DNA of 53,894 nucleotides from Sanguibacter keddieii (lineage in GTDB: Bacteria; Actinomycetota; Actinomycetes; Actinomycetales; Actinomycetaceae). Shown piece after piece: positions 44,901 to 53,564 of the stretch. Position numbers and translations under genes: made by a program. The notes beneath the pieces were generated by a model, which saw nothing but the letters and a program-made list of their open reading frames with translations, had not been told where the DNA came from and searched no databases. The stretch's first letter is position 1; every line of letters begins with the position of its first letter. Location of the stretch: the NCBI RefSeq assembly GCF_001064145.1, contig NZ_JVOJ01000020.1, forward strand, positions 1 to 53,894, read 5' to 3'.

Positions 44901-47900
44901 CGTGAGGTGAGCGTCAACGTCCTGAGCAACGATCTGGACGCGGACGGCGACGCCCTGTTCGTGGACACGGATCCGTCGACGGTGTCGGTGTCGGATCCGG
45001 CGGCGACGGTGACGATGGCCGAGGACCGGGTGACGGTGAAGGCCCCCGCCACGAACGGCGTGTTCGTCGTTGCCTACCAGATCGAGGACGGCCGAGGCGG
45101 TCGCGCCCAGGGCCAGCTGACGGTGACGGTGGATGCCGAGGCACCGCTGCGCGCTCCGATCGCCCGCGACGACGTCGTGCCGGTCTCCGATCTGCCCTCG
45201 GACTCCAAGCCTGTGAGCGTTGCCGTCCTCGTCAACGACGAGGATCCGGACGGCACCACGGCTGCGCTGACGGTGTCCTCGGACGCCTCGGGTGTGAGCG
45301 TGTCGGGGCAGAACCTGTCGATTTCCACGGATGCGCGCCGTCGCCTCGTCGTCTACACGGTGAAGGACCCCGACGGCCTGAGCGCGAGCGCGGTCGTGAC
45401 CGTTCCGGGCACCGACCTGCTGGCTCCGCGCCTAGACACGACGCGCATCCCGGTGGCGATGCGCGCGGGCTCCACGCTCACCCTCGACATGCACGACTAC
45501 GTGCTGGTGCGTGACAACTCGCGCTCCCCGATCATCACGGACGCCTCCTCCGTGAAGTTCAGCGGCGGCCTGGATTCGGCCTCGCTCCAGGACCCCACGC
45601 ACATCACGCTGAGCGCGCCCGACACGGCCTCGGGCAAGGCCTCGGTGTCCTTCACGGTGCGTGACGGTGCCTCGGACGACGCCTCGGCCCTGACATCGAC
45701 CCTGACGATCCCGATCACGATCAAGCCGGCCAGGAACCTGCCGCCGCGCCTGACCCCGACCCCGATCCTCGTGGGCCAGGGTGAGTCCGTGACGGTCGAC
45801 CTCACGCAGATGGTGGACGACCCGGACGACCAGGCCAAGAACAGCTTCTCCTACGCCGTGGTGAAGGCCCCCGGCGGTGTGGACGTGTCCCTGGACGGCT
45901 ACAACCTGACCGTGTCCGGCAAGAAGGATCAGTCCAAGGGTCCGGTCGGCGCGATTACTGTCAGCGTCGACGACGGCTCGGGCGCGGTCAACGCCGACAT
46001 TCCGGTGACGATCGTGAAGTCCTCCAAGCCCCTCGTGACGACGACGGAGGCCCGTATCAAGGCGAAGGCCGGCCAGACGGTGGACGTGAACCTGTCGGAG
46101 TACACGACGAACCCGTTCCCGGATCCGCTCGTGGTCCTGGACGCGTCGGTGCACGTGGGCCAGGGAACCGCTTCGGGCAATGGCAACGTCCTGTCGGTGA
46201 CCCCCAAGACAGGCTTCCACGGCAACATGACTATCGTGTACCGCGTCATGGATGCGACGAACGACCCGGATCGCGTGGTCCAGGGCCGCGTTGTTGTCCA
46301 GGTCGTCGACCGTCCCGAACCGCCCCAGAACGTCTCGATCACGCCGATGGGCGCGGGCACGGCCTTCGTGCGCTTCGACTCGGGTGCCTCCAACGGCGGC
46401 CAGATTACGGGCTACACGATTACGGACAAGTACGACGGTAAGACCTACGAGACTCGAGATCCGGGCACGCAGATCACGGGCCTGGTGAACGGAGCGAAGC
46501 ACTCGTTCACGGTCGTCGCTCATAACGAGGCCGGGGACTCCGATCCGTCGGCACCGTCCGCCGAGGTGCTCATCGACATGGCGCCCGAGCAGATGGCGGC
46601 ACCCACGGTCACTGGCGAGGACGGTGCCCTGAACGTCTCGTGGACGGCACCCCACAACGAAGGATCCGCGATCCACACGTACACGGTGTTCCTCACCGGG
46701 CCCGGTGGCGGCCAGCCGATTCCCTACCCGGTGTCCGCTCCGCAGACCAGCCTGCGGATCCCGGGCCTGGAGAACGGCAAGATGTACACGGTGACGGTTC
46801 AGGCGCAGAACAAGGCGGAGACGCCCTCTCCGGCGTCCTCACCGACCGAGGGCTACCCGCACGGGAAGCCGGATCAAGCGACCGGCGTGAGCGCTGTTGC
46901 AACCGGCTCGGCGGGCGATCCGAACGAGGCGACGGTTGAGGTTACGTGGACCCCGGGATCTCCCAATGGCAAGGGATGGGGCCTGGCCACGGTGTCGGTC
47001 AATGGCGTGGAAGTGCAGGTTGCGTCTGACGCTCGTACTGCCACGCTGTCGGGCGTGCCCACGGGCAGTAAGGTGTCTGCATCGGTGACGCTGTCGAACT
47101 CGGACGGGGATACGTCGGCCCCTGCCACCGCGTACGTTTCGATCGCGACGACCCCCGCGCCGATTGCCGCCCCGACCCTGTCGGGAACAGACACCGCGGG
47201 CGAACTGAAGGTGAGCGGGCTGTCGATTGCGACGGGCCGAGGATTCGATGCCTCCGACCTGACGCTGCGCTACTCGGACACCGAGCGTGGGTGTGCGAAC
47301 GGTACGCCGATCTCTGACGGCACAATCCTGCCCGCCAACGGCTGGCAGCCGACGACGTACTACTTCTGCCAGACGGGCATCGGCGTGAGGAACGAGACGG
47401 CGGTCTCCCCGGTCGTGCCTGCCACGGGCACCGCGACGGGCGTCCCCTCGGAGGTGGGCGTGCGGATCGTGGGCGTCAACTCGACCAGCGTGACGGTGCA
47501 GTGGGACCCGGTGGGCGCGAACCCGGCGGTGAGCGAGATCCGCGTGTCGCTGGGCGGAGAGACGAAGGTCGTGTCCGGGACCGCCACCGACGTGACCTTC
47601 TCGGATCTGGCGCAGGGAACGCGCTACCAGGCGACGGTCACGGCCGTGAACTCGGTGGGCCCCAAGACGATGGGCGCTCACCCCGAGACCGTGACGAAGC
47701 TGGACGTGAGCGCCCAGTGGGTGGAGAACTGCCGCGGCGATGAGCGTGGATTCTCCCCGGCCTCGTGCCACACGTTCACGCTGAGTGCGCCGGGTTGGTC
47801 GGCCTCGTCGGTCCCGCACATGTGCCAGGTCCGCAACGACCGCACGAACTCCAACGAGTGGGTGCGTGTGGACGGCGCGGGTCCGATCTGGACGCGCCAG

Positions 47901-47972
47901 GTCACCTTCGCGGATAGCGAGGACGCCTTCAAGCGCGGCTCCTACTTCACCGGCGAATGCCGCCCGGAGTGA
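41934..47972 (+). CDS. Giant Ig-like/cadherin-like and Fn3 repeat surface protein
   Basis: This is a 2012-residue membrane-anchored surface protein. ATG 41934 follows GAGGA; the longer frame from 41727 is not supported. An N-terminal signal-anchor (about 15-37) is followed by a beta-rich domain of about 350 residues (KLVTLTSEGQAWRAKTTEIK region). About nine tandem Ig/cadherin-like modules with acidic calcium-type loops come next: DNDSDDDGDVL, DWIDPDGDQFY, ANDTDPNGDAL, ANDTDPSGGVL, GIDPDGDSVAL, NDLDADGDAL and NDEDPDGTTA. Three or four fibronectin III domains (PPQNVSITPMGAG onwards) and a Cys-containing end complete it. Homologues head operons with MoxR, DUF58, transglutaminase-like and kinase genes in actinobacteria. 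It probably acts in cell-envelope assembly or adhesion. Exact role unknown. Confidence 0.88.
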   Translation: MNKARRSRNTWSKRIPALAVLLVSAMLCVLAVVYRGVEVTQVSVDDGGIWVTNQDRKLLGHLNYDALMLDGTVSVKSASFDIGQEGGDVTLGETVSRTVTPVRPTSFSLGQSVTLPDNAVQVQGGSVLAVLDPNEGLLWVGSANEPATMSLLREDAVANDLSDGIVTVSNSGTVFAYSPGSSKLVTLTSEGQAWRAKTTEIKGFTPAGTPTITAVGDKPVVYDQTGNKLVLPGGKVRDLSEEHVSGAVLQAPGDEAASVLLATSDELVSVPLNGKAIERQEASDSGQKGTPAAPVFHRGCSYGAWAGSGAFVRTCTDSTRNQAQTVSSLAEASSAVFRTNRTRIVLNDVSTGTLWLPDKNMVVVSDWDQIPTEEQEEEDTPTPDDREQVSEPEHKDKNTPPEAVDDEFGIRPGRSTLLPVLDNDSDDDGDVLTARAVTNPEFGSIVRTRGGRALQITDVPENMTSGSTSFTYEASDGLAGATATVTLTIHPWSQNEGPRQLKHPVIKVGANAQVEYNLLSDWIDPDGDQFYLKSATAPEGMAVQFSEDGTVQIRDLGSGAGVKAIAVTLSDGHAETSGELKVSVQETGNVPPVARADFYVARVAEPLTIDPIANDTDPNGDALSLVAAGTAPAGTSVSADLSRGTLTFTGSVPGSFQFTYTVSDGPSTTVGVIRVDVVDDDTNALPIAEDDLAVLPSGGASLIAPLANDTDPSGGVLVVQSIDVPANSGLEVTLIERHLLRITSPGGLNDVTTFTYTVSNGAGSATAQVSVIPTDAQSDETPPETTPDTAKVRADDIGSVSVLSNDRSPIGLTLSLDPDVQVMTGAELGTVFVTGNQVRLAAGSEAGVVRVAYTAVDSVGNRSTSTVTFEVVAASAANSAPVPKALNAWAVQGQMTRIPVPLTGIDPDGDSVALVGIDQPPAKGSVVLGTEWLEYTPSDNATGTDTFSYIVEDRLGVQGRARVRVGIAPPGSQNHNPTAVPDSVTVRPGREVSVNVLSNDLDADGDALFVDTDPSTVSVSDPAATVTMAEDRVTVKAPATNGVFVVAYQIEDGRGGRAQGQLTVTVDAEAPLRAPIARDDVVPVSDLPSDSKPVSVAVLVNDEDPDGTTAALTVSSDASGVSVSGQNLSISTDARRRLVVYTVKDPDGLSASAVVTVPGTDLLAPRLDTTRIPVAMRAGSTLTLDMHDYVLVRDNSRSPIITDASSVKFSGGLDSASLQDPTHITLSAPDTASGKASVSFTVRDGASDDASALTSTLTIPITIKPARNLPPRLTPTPILVGQGESVTVDLTQMVDDPDDQAKNSFSYAVVKAPGGVDVSLDGYNLTVSGKKDQSKGPVGAITVSVDDGSGAVNADIPVTIVKSSKPLVTTTEARIKAKAGQTVDVNLSEYTTNPFPDPLVVLDASVHVGQGTASGNGNVLSVTPKTGFHGNMTIVYRVMDATNDPDRVVQGRVVVQVVDRPEPPQNVSITPMGAGTAFVRFDSGASNGGQITGYTITDKYDGKTYETRDPGTQITGLVNGAKHSFTVVAHNEAGDSDPSAPSAEVLIDMAPEQMAAPTVTGEDGALNVSWTAPHNEGSAIHTYTVFLTGPGGGQPIPYPVSAPQTSLRIPGLENGKMYTVTVQAQNKAETPSPASSPTEGYPHGKPDQATGVSAVATGSAGDPNEATVEVTWTPGSPNGKGWGLATVSVNGVEVQVASDARTATLSGVPTGSKVSASVTLSNSDGDTSAPATAYVSIATTPAPIAAPTLSGTDTAGELKVSGLSIATGRGFDASDLTLRYSDTERGCANGTPISDGTILPANGWQPTTYYFCQTGIGVRNETAVSPVVPATGTATGVPSEVGVRIVGVNSTSVTVQWDPVGANPAVSEIRVSLGGETKVVSGTATDVTFSDLAQGTRYQATVTAVNSVGPKTMGAHPETVTKLDVSAQWVENCRGDERGFSPASCHTFTLSAPGWSASSVPHMCQVRNDRTNSNEWVRVDGAGPIWTRQVTFADSEDAFKRGSYFTGECRPE

Positions 47973-47979
47973 TGCGCGC

Positions 47980-49215
47980 GTGAAGAAACTACGTCGACTT
48001 GTGAGGCATGCGTGGCGCGCTCTGAGCGCCCGCGTTCAGGCGCTGCCCGGCTACGAGGGGGTCGCCCGCTGGCTGGGAGCGCTGACCCCGGTGGGGTGGG
48101 CGGTGATCGCGGCGATGCTCGCGGGCACCGTCGCGGCCCTCGCCTTCGGCTGGCTGGAGGGCTTCATCGTGGCCGTGATGGGCTTGGTGGCCCTCGTGGT
48201 CGCGGTCGCCTCGGTCGCGTCCCCGTCCCCGCTGTCCGTGTCCCTGCGCATGAAGAATGACCGCATCGTCGCCGGCCAGGTGGCGGTGGGCCGCGTCCGC
48301 GTGGTCAACGAGTCCGGGCACCGCTCGGGTTCAACCCTCGTGGAGGTGACGATCGGACGAGGCAGTGGCGAGTTCCTCGTGCCCCCGATCAGCGCAAACG
48401 GGACGTGGAACGAGTCTTTCTCGGTCATGACGAAGCGCCGCGGCGTCATCAACGTGGGCCCCGCGCGCACCGTGCGTATGGACGGCCTGGGTCTGCTGCG
48501 TCGCGTGCGTTCGTGGGATGACCCGATCCTCGTGCACGTGCACCCGCCGACGGTGCGTTTCTCCTTTGACGCGACGGGCACGCAGATGGACGTCGAGGGC
48601 GTGGCCAGCGAGAAGCTGACGAGCTCCGACGTGTCCTTCCACGCCCTGCGCGACTACGAGCCGGGCGACGACCGTCGCGCGGTGCACTGGCCGTCGACGG
48701 CGCGCTTTGGTCGCCTGATCGTGCGCCAGTTCGAGGAGACGCACCGCTCGCACCACATGGTGCTGTTGGATACGCGCGTGGACGCGTGGGATCGGCGCTC
48801 CTTCGAGACGGCCGTGTCGGTTGCGGCCTCGCTGGCGCTCGCCGGCTCGGGCGAGGCTCGCACGGTGTCGATGCACACCGCGGACGAGTGGATTCCCACG
48901 GGCTCGCCTATGGCGATGCTGGATGCGCTGTCCGAGATGGAGACGTCGACGCGCTCGGAGTTTGCGGGCATCGTGCGCCGCTGCATCATGGAGCGCGGCG
49001 GGATCTCGGTGCTCTCAATTGTTGTTGGCGCCGGCGTGGACGACGAGGAGGCGGCTCGCCTGGCGAACATCGCCCCGGTCGACGTCGTCGTGTCGGTGAT
49101 CCGCGTGGTTCCGGGCAGGGCGCGTCGCCGCCGCAAGATCACGCGCGGCGTCATCATCGACTGCCCCTCCCTCGAAGACCTGCCGATGCTCGTGTCGCGG
49201 GGGGTGAACGCGTGA
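47980..49215 (+). CDS. DUF58 domain protein
   Basis: This 411-residue protein has two hydrophobic segments (about 38-58 and 60-80), a beta-rich part, and the DUF58 signature LRDYEPGDDRRAVHWPSTAR at about 225-245, followed by a VWA-like region. GTG 47980 lies seven bases after the surface-protein stop. DUF58 proteins normally act with a MoxR AAA+ ATPase encoded just before them. No such gene is present here. Overlaps the next gene as GTGA. Confidence 0.88.
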   Translation: MKKLRRLVRHAWRALSARVQALPGYEGVARWLGALTPVGWAVIAAMLAGTVAALAFGWLEGFIVAVMGLVALVVAVASVASPSPLSVSLRMKNDRIVAGQVAVGRVRVVNESGHRSGSTLVEVTIGRGSGEFLVPPISANGTWNESFSVMTKRRGVINVGPARTVRMDGLGLLRRVRSWDDPILVHVHPPTVRFSFDATGTQMDVEGVASEKLTSSDVSFHALRDYEPGDDRRAVHWPSTARFGRLIVRQFEETHRSHHMVLLDTRVDAWDRRSFETAVSVAASLALAGSGEARTVSMHTADEWIPTGSPMAMLDALSEMETSTRSEFAGIVRRCIMERGGISVLSIVVGAGVDDEEAARLANIAPVDVVVSVIRVVPGRARRRRKITRGVIIDCPSLEDLPMLVSRGVNA

Positions 49216-51767
49216 GTACTCCTGCTCGCAACGCCTCGCGCCCGGCTCCTCCGCCGCGTCGCTCCCGCCGCCCGGTCGCCCAGGAAACCACCATGGGCGG
49301 GTCGATTCACCGCGCCGCCATGCCCGCGTGGTCCCTGCTCGTCCTCGCGGTCCTCTTTTCCGGTCCGATCTTCATGTTCGAGTCCGTCTTCGGTGGCGGC
49401 CAGGGCGCTATTGCGGCGCTCGCGGGCGTCGTGGTCGGCCTCGTGGTCGCGTGGGCGGCCGCCAAGTGGCGCTGGGACCTGCTGTCAATCGTCGCTGCTG
49501 TCGTGGCCTCGCACTTCCTCCTCGGTGGTGCCGCCGCGCTGCGCGAGACGACCCGCTGGGGTGTGGTCCCGACGTCGCGGACCATCCAGACGCTCGTCGT
49601 CGGTTCGGTCGAGGCCTGGAAGGACCTCCTGACGCTGACGCCGCCGGCCGGCTCCTACGTGGGGCCTGCGATGGTGCCGTGGATGGCCTGCCTCGTGTGT
49701 TCGGTCGCGGCTGGCGTCGTCACGGTGCGCTACGGGCGCCCGATGTGGGGGTCCGTGCCGCTGATCCTCGCCGGCGTGATCGCGATCGTGTGGGGACCGT
49801 CGAACCACTCGCCGTCCTCCCTCCTCGTCATCGCGTGGTGGGTGGGACTCATCGTGTGGTGGGCGTGGGCCTCGGCGATCGGACGCGCCCGATTGGGTGC
49901 CGACATCGTCATTGGTATGGCCTCCGCAACGACCTCCGCGACGACGACCATGGGCGGTTCCTCGCGCCAGATCGTGCACGTGTGGTGGCGCGTGGGCATG
50001 GGTGCCCTCATGGTGGGCGTGATGGTCGCTGCGGCGATCCCTGCGGCGTCCCTGCTGGGCCCCACGGCCTCGGACCGCGTCGTCGGACGCGACGTCATCG
50101 TGCCGCCCGTGGATGCGCGCCAGTACCCCTCGCCGCTGTCCAGCTACCGCCACTACAACAAGGACCTCGAGGACGAATCTCTGATCCGCGTGTCCAACCT
50201 GCCCAAGGAGGCGCGCGTGCGTCTGGGTGCGATGGACGTGTACGACGGGACGACCTTCGGCATGGGCGTCACCAACACGGCGGACGGTACCGCCGGATAC
50301 CGCCGCGTGGGGTCCACGATCCCGGGCCGCAGCGCCGACACGGCGGGCGTGCAGACCTCGGTGTCGACCTCGCAGCTGCTGGGACCGTGGGTGCCCACGA
50401 TCGGCCAGGTGTCGGTCCTGCGCTTTGAGCCCTCGGCCCCCAATGCGGCCGAGCAGCAGGACGGCCTGAACTACGACCTGTGGGCGGAAACCGCCCTGAC
50501 GACGGGGCCGACCGGCCAGCTGAGCTACTCGCTGAGCACGACGATGCCGCGCGACCATGCGGACTCTGAGTTCGCCAGCGTGGACGCGGCGCGCTACACC
50601 GGGGGAGACACGAACGTCCCGAAGGACGTGGACTCCCTGGCCGCGGATCACACGTCGAGCGCGCGCTCGGACCTGGAGAAGGCGCGCGCGATTGAGCAGT
50701 TCCTGCACACGGATGGCTACTATTCCAACGACGACACGATCAATTCGCGTCCCGGCTCCTCCCAGGACCGTATCGAGCGCATGATCAGCGCCGAGGCGCT
50801 GGTGGGCGACGACGAGCAGTACGCGACCCTCATGGCCCTCATGCTGCACTCGCAGGGCATCAACGCCCGCGTCGTCATGGGCGCCTACCGCGAGGGCACG
50901 TCCGGCAGCGTCGACCTGACGGGTTCGGACATGCACGCGTGGGTCGAGGTGGAGTTCCCAGGCGTGGGTTGGGCGACGTTCGACCCGACTCCGCCGCGCG
51001 ATCAGCAGCCGACGACGCAGGTCAACAAGCCCAAGTCTGTGCCCAAGCCGCAGGTCCTGCAGCCCCCGGAGCCGCCCGAGCAGCCGGTGGAGCTGCCGCC
51101 CGCGACCCGCGACCAGGCGACGGACCCGCACGACCCGAACGGCGTCCACATCCCGTGGATGGCGATCGGCACGGTGTCGGTGTCGCTCCTCCTTCTGTTG
51201 GGCCCGGTCCTGGCTGTGCTCCTGGCGAAGTCTCGCCGCCGCAAGAGCCGCCGCCGCGCCCAGGCCGCCGAGTCGGTGCGCGGCTCGTGGGATGAGCTCG
51301 TGGACACCGCGATCGACTCCGGCCTCGTCGTCGAGCCGCACCTGACGCGCCAGGAGGTCGCGTGGGCGCTGGCCTCGCAGTGGACGCCCAAGACGTCCGA
51401 GGACGACGAGGAGGGGGCTGCCAAGGCCCGCAAGGCGCGCAAGCGCTCGGCTGCGGACGTGCGCGTGCCCGGCTGGTCGCTCTTCTCGGGCGCGGTTCCC
51501 CGGGCCGTCACCGTGGCGCGCCGCGCGGACGTCGCGGACTTCGCTGCCGGCGGCGCCCGCCCCGAGGACGCGGAGCAGGCGTGGAGCGACGTGGATGAGC
51601 TGCGTCGCGAGTGGGCGGCCTCGGTGTCGCCGTTCGCGCGACTGCGTTACGCGCTGTCGCTGAAGTCGCTGCGCTGGCGCCGTCGCGCCCGCCGTCAGGC
51701 TGACGCTGCTCGCACGGGCGGCCGCTCGCTGGCCAAGCGCATGGGCAGTAGGAAAGGGAAACGTTGA
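49212..51767 (+). CDS. Transglutaminase-like membrane protein lacking the catalytic Cys
   Basis: This 851-residue protein has about six N-terminal membrane segments (to about 285), an outer transglutaminase-fold domain (about 440-600), a Pro-rich linker, one more membrane segment (IPWMAIGTVSVSLLLLLGPV, then LAVLLA) and a basic cytosolic tail. In the core the usual Cys position is Asp534 (VGDDEQYATLMALM), while the His (DMHAWVEV) and Asp (ATFDPTPP) are kept. It is therefore unlikely to be an active transglutaminase. I believe the Cys loss is shared by actinobacterial homologues but could not check. It is coupled to DUF58 upstream and to the kinase downstream. Confidence 0.85.
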   Translation: MSTPARNASRPAPPPRRSRRPVAQETTMGGSIHRAAMPAWSLLVLAVLFSGPIFMFESVFGGGQGAIAALAGVVVGLVVAWAAAKWRWDLLSIVAAVVASHFLLGGAAALRETTRWGVVPTSRTIQTLVVGSVEAWKDLLTLTPPAGSYVGPAMVPWMACLVCSVAAGVVTVRYGRPMWGSVPLILAGVIAIVWGPSNHSPSSLLVIAWWVGLIVWWAWASAIGRARLGADIVIGMASATTSATTTMGGSSRQIVHVWWRVGMGALMVGVMVAAAIPAASLLGPTASDRVVGRDVIVPPVDARQYPSPLSSYRHYNKDLEDESLIRVSNLPKEARVRLGAMDVYDGTTFGMGVTNTADGTAGYRRVGSTIPGRSADTAGVQTSVSTSQLLGPWVPTIGQVSVLRFEPSAPNAAEQQDGLNYDLWAETALTTGPTGQLSYSLSTTMPRDHADSEFASVDAARYTGGDTNVPKDVDSLAADHTSSARSDLEKARAIEQFLHTDGYYSNDDTINSRPGSSQDRIERMISAEALVGDDEQYATLMALMLHSQGINARVVMGAYREGTSGSVDLTGSDMHAWVEVEFPGVGWATFDPTPPRDQQPTTQVNKPKSVPKPQVLQPPEPPEQPVELPPATRDQATDPHDPNGVHIPWMAIGTVSVSLLLLLGPVLAVLLAKSRRRKSRRRAQAAESVRGSWDELVDTAIDSGLVVEPHLTRQEVAWALASQWTPKTSEDDEEGAAKARKARKRSAADVRVPGWSLFSGAVPRAVTVARRADVADFAAGGARPEDAEQAWSDVDELRREWAASVSPFARLRYALSLKSLRWRRRARRQADAARTGGRSLAKRMGSRKGKR

Positions 51768-53284
51768 TGGATAGCGATGCTCGCGTCGGAATGGTGCCGT
51801 CGCTGCCGGGCTACGAGTGGATTCGTCCGCTCGGGTCGGGTGGTTTCGCGGACGTGTTCCTGTGCCGTCAGGAGCTGCCCAGCCGTGAGGTGGCCGTCAA
51901 GGTGGCGCGCAGGGACCGTGGGGCGGACGGCGAAGCCGGTATCGCCCGCGAGGCCGACGTGATGGCTCTCGTGTCGGGTCACCCGGCGGTGGCCCAGCTC
52001 TACGGCGCTGGGCGCACGCCGGATGGCCGCCCGTACCTGGTGATGGAGTATTGCCCGGTCGCGAACATTCTCGATCAGGTGCGCGCAAACCCGATGTCGA
52101 CGGACCGCGCGCTGTCGATGGTGATCCGCATGTGCGGCGGCGCTGAGATGCTGCACCGCGCGGGCTACGTGCACCGGGATATTAAGCCCAGCAACATCAT
52201 GATCAACGCCTTCGGGTCGCCGGTGCTGACGGACTTCGGCGTGGCCGAGCCGGTGGGTGCGGACCCGCGCGGCGGCCGCGACGGCTTCTCGGTAATGTGG
52301 GCGCCGCCCGAGCAGATCGCGGGCACGGCGCGCGCTCACCCCACGCAGGACGTGTGGGCTCTGGGGGCGACCCTGTGGACGCTTCTCATGGGCCGTTCTC
52401 CCTTCGAGGTGGAGGATGGGGACAACTCGGCTCACGCGGTCGCCCAGCGCGTCGCCCGCGGCCGCGTGTCGCGCATCGATCGCCCGGGTGTGCCCGACGC
52501 TGTGACGGCCATCGTGCGCCGCGCGATGAGCCTGGATCCGGAGCAGCGCTTCGGGTCGGCGGCGGCCCTCGGCTACGCGCTGCAGACGGTCGAGCGCGAG
52601 ATGCACCGCCCGGTCACGGAGCTGAAGCTGAGCGTGGTGGCCTCCTCGAGCGCACCCTCCTCGGCCCTGTCCGCCCCGTCGTCGGCGGCCCTGGACGCGG
52701 AGCGCACGCGCACCCGCCGCGGGAGTTTCGCGGATGGTCCCCAGGCCTCGTCGAACGAGGCGTGGGCCGGCAATTCGACGACGAACCGAACCGGGTTGGT
52801 TGAGGGCCAGTCGAAGCGTCCGGTGTGGGTGGTACCGGTCCTCGCGCTCGTGATGGTGCTGGCGACGGCCGGCCTGGTGGTTGCGATGCTCACCGGCGGC
52901 GGGCACAGCATCCGCCTGGGCGGTGGCGGTGGCGGCGGATCCACGCCGACGCCCTCCTCGAGCGCGGGGACAGTGAGTAATTCCGATCAGGGCGACGCGG
53001 GTGCCGTCCCGCCCGAGGCCGTGACCGGGTTGACGGCCACCCCGAACGGCAACGAGATCCGCTGGGGCTGGGAGGTGCCCGAGCAGGGCCAGTACCAGCC
53101 CGGAGCGCTGGAGTTCAAGTACGTGCTCACCCGCCCGGGCGAGGCCGTGGTGGCCGAGACGATGCGCCGCAACAGCCTGACGACGACCGCGGTGAGCGGC
53201 GAGAACTGCCTGACCGTGAGCCTCGTCGTGACCTCCACGGGGCGCGAGTCCGCACCGGTCACGCAGTGCGTGACGGTGCCGTAG
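51767..53284 (+). CDS. Membrane Ser/Thr protein kinase with Fn3-like outer domain
   Basis: This 505-residue PknB-type kinase has a Gly loop LGSGGFADVF (about 22-31), Lys45 in VAVKVA, catalytic HRDIKPSN (Asp138), DFG (Asp156) and an activation segment ending WAPPEQ. A Ser/Ala-rich juxtamembrane linker, one membrane segment (about 353-376), a Gly/Ser stretch and an outer Fn3-like domain (AVTGLTATPNGNEIRWGWEV ...) with two cysteines follow. It has no PASTA repeats. ATG 51767 overlaps the previous stop as TGATG, with GGAAAGGG upstream. The outer Fn3 domain may sense the Fn3/Ig surface protein or cell wall. No PP2C phosphatase or FHA gene lies directly next to it. Confidence 0.92.
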   Translation: MDSDARVGMVPSLPGYEWIRPLGSGGFADVFLCRQELPSREVAVKVARRDRGADGEAGIAREADVMALVSGHPAVAQLYGAGRTPDGRPYLVMEYCPVANILDQVRANPMSTDRALSMVIRMCGGAEMLHRAGYVHRDIKPSNIMINAFGSPVLTDFGVAEPVGADPRGGRDGFSVMWAPPEQIAGTARAHPTQDVWALGATLWTLLMGRSPFEVEDGDNSAHAVAQRVARGRVSRIDRPGVPDAVTAIVRRAMSLDPEQRFGSAAALGYALQTVEREMHRPVTELKLSVVASSSAPSSALSAPSSAALDAERTRTRRGSFADGPQASSNEAWAGNSTTNRTGLVEGQSKRPVWVVPVLALVMVLATAGLVVAMLTGGGHSIRLGGGGGGGSTPTPSSSAGTVSNSDQGDAGAVPPEAVTGLTATPNGNEIRWGWEVPEQGQYQPGALEFKYVLTRPGEAVVAETMRRNSLTTTAVSGENCLTVSLVVTSTGRESAPVTQCVTVP

Positions 53285-53319
53285 GGCAGCGAAAGGATAT
53301 TGGCCTGCTGGACGGCCCG

Positions 53320-53484
53320 GTGAACACGAACATCCCGGAGTTGCAGGGCGCGAACATCCGGTACATGAGCCGCTGCGACGTGGAGTCCGGCGAGTCCATT
53401 CCGACCCGCCAGGACATCGCGGATTACGCGGACGGCCTGGTGGATCCGAGGCGCATCAACGCGACCAACGCGAAGAAGAAATAG
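53320..53484 (+). CDS. Small protein with ADYADGL motif, unknown
   Basis: This frame of about 54 residues from GTG 53320 (NTNIPELQGANIRYMSRCDV...) has TRQDIADYADGLVDP near its end. It shares this motif with the opposite-strand gene at 53565. GTG 53266, which overlaps the kinase end, and CTG 53305 or 53308 after AAAGGA are other possible starts. It may be a small gene or the shortened end of a larger one. Function unknown. Confidence 0.45.
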   Translation: MNTNIPELQGANIRYMSRCDVESGESIPTRQDIADYADGLVDPRRINATNAKKK

Positions 53485-53495
53485 CGGGTAGGGGA

Positions 53496-53541
53496 GCGCC
53501 CCTGTCATCCACGCGCAGTTCACGGTGGGTGGCAGGGGCGC
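53496..53541. terminator. Bidirectional terminator hairpin
   Basis: GCGCCCCTGTCATCC and GGGTGGCAGGGGCGC form an imperfect long stem between two convergent genes. Confidence 0.55.
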
Positions 53542-53564
53542 CTCGTTGTGTTGGGTTGCCGAGG

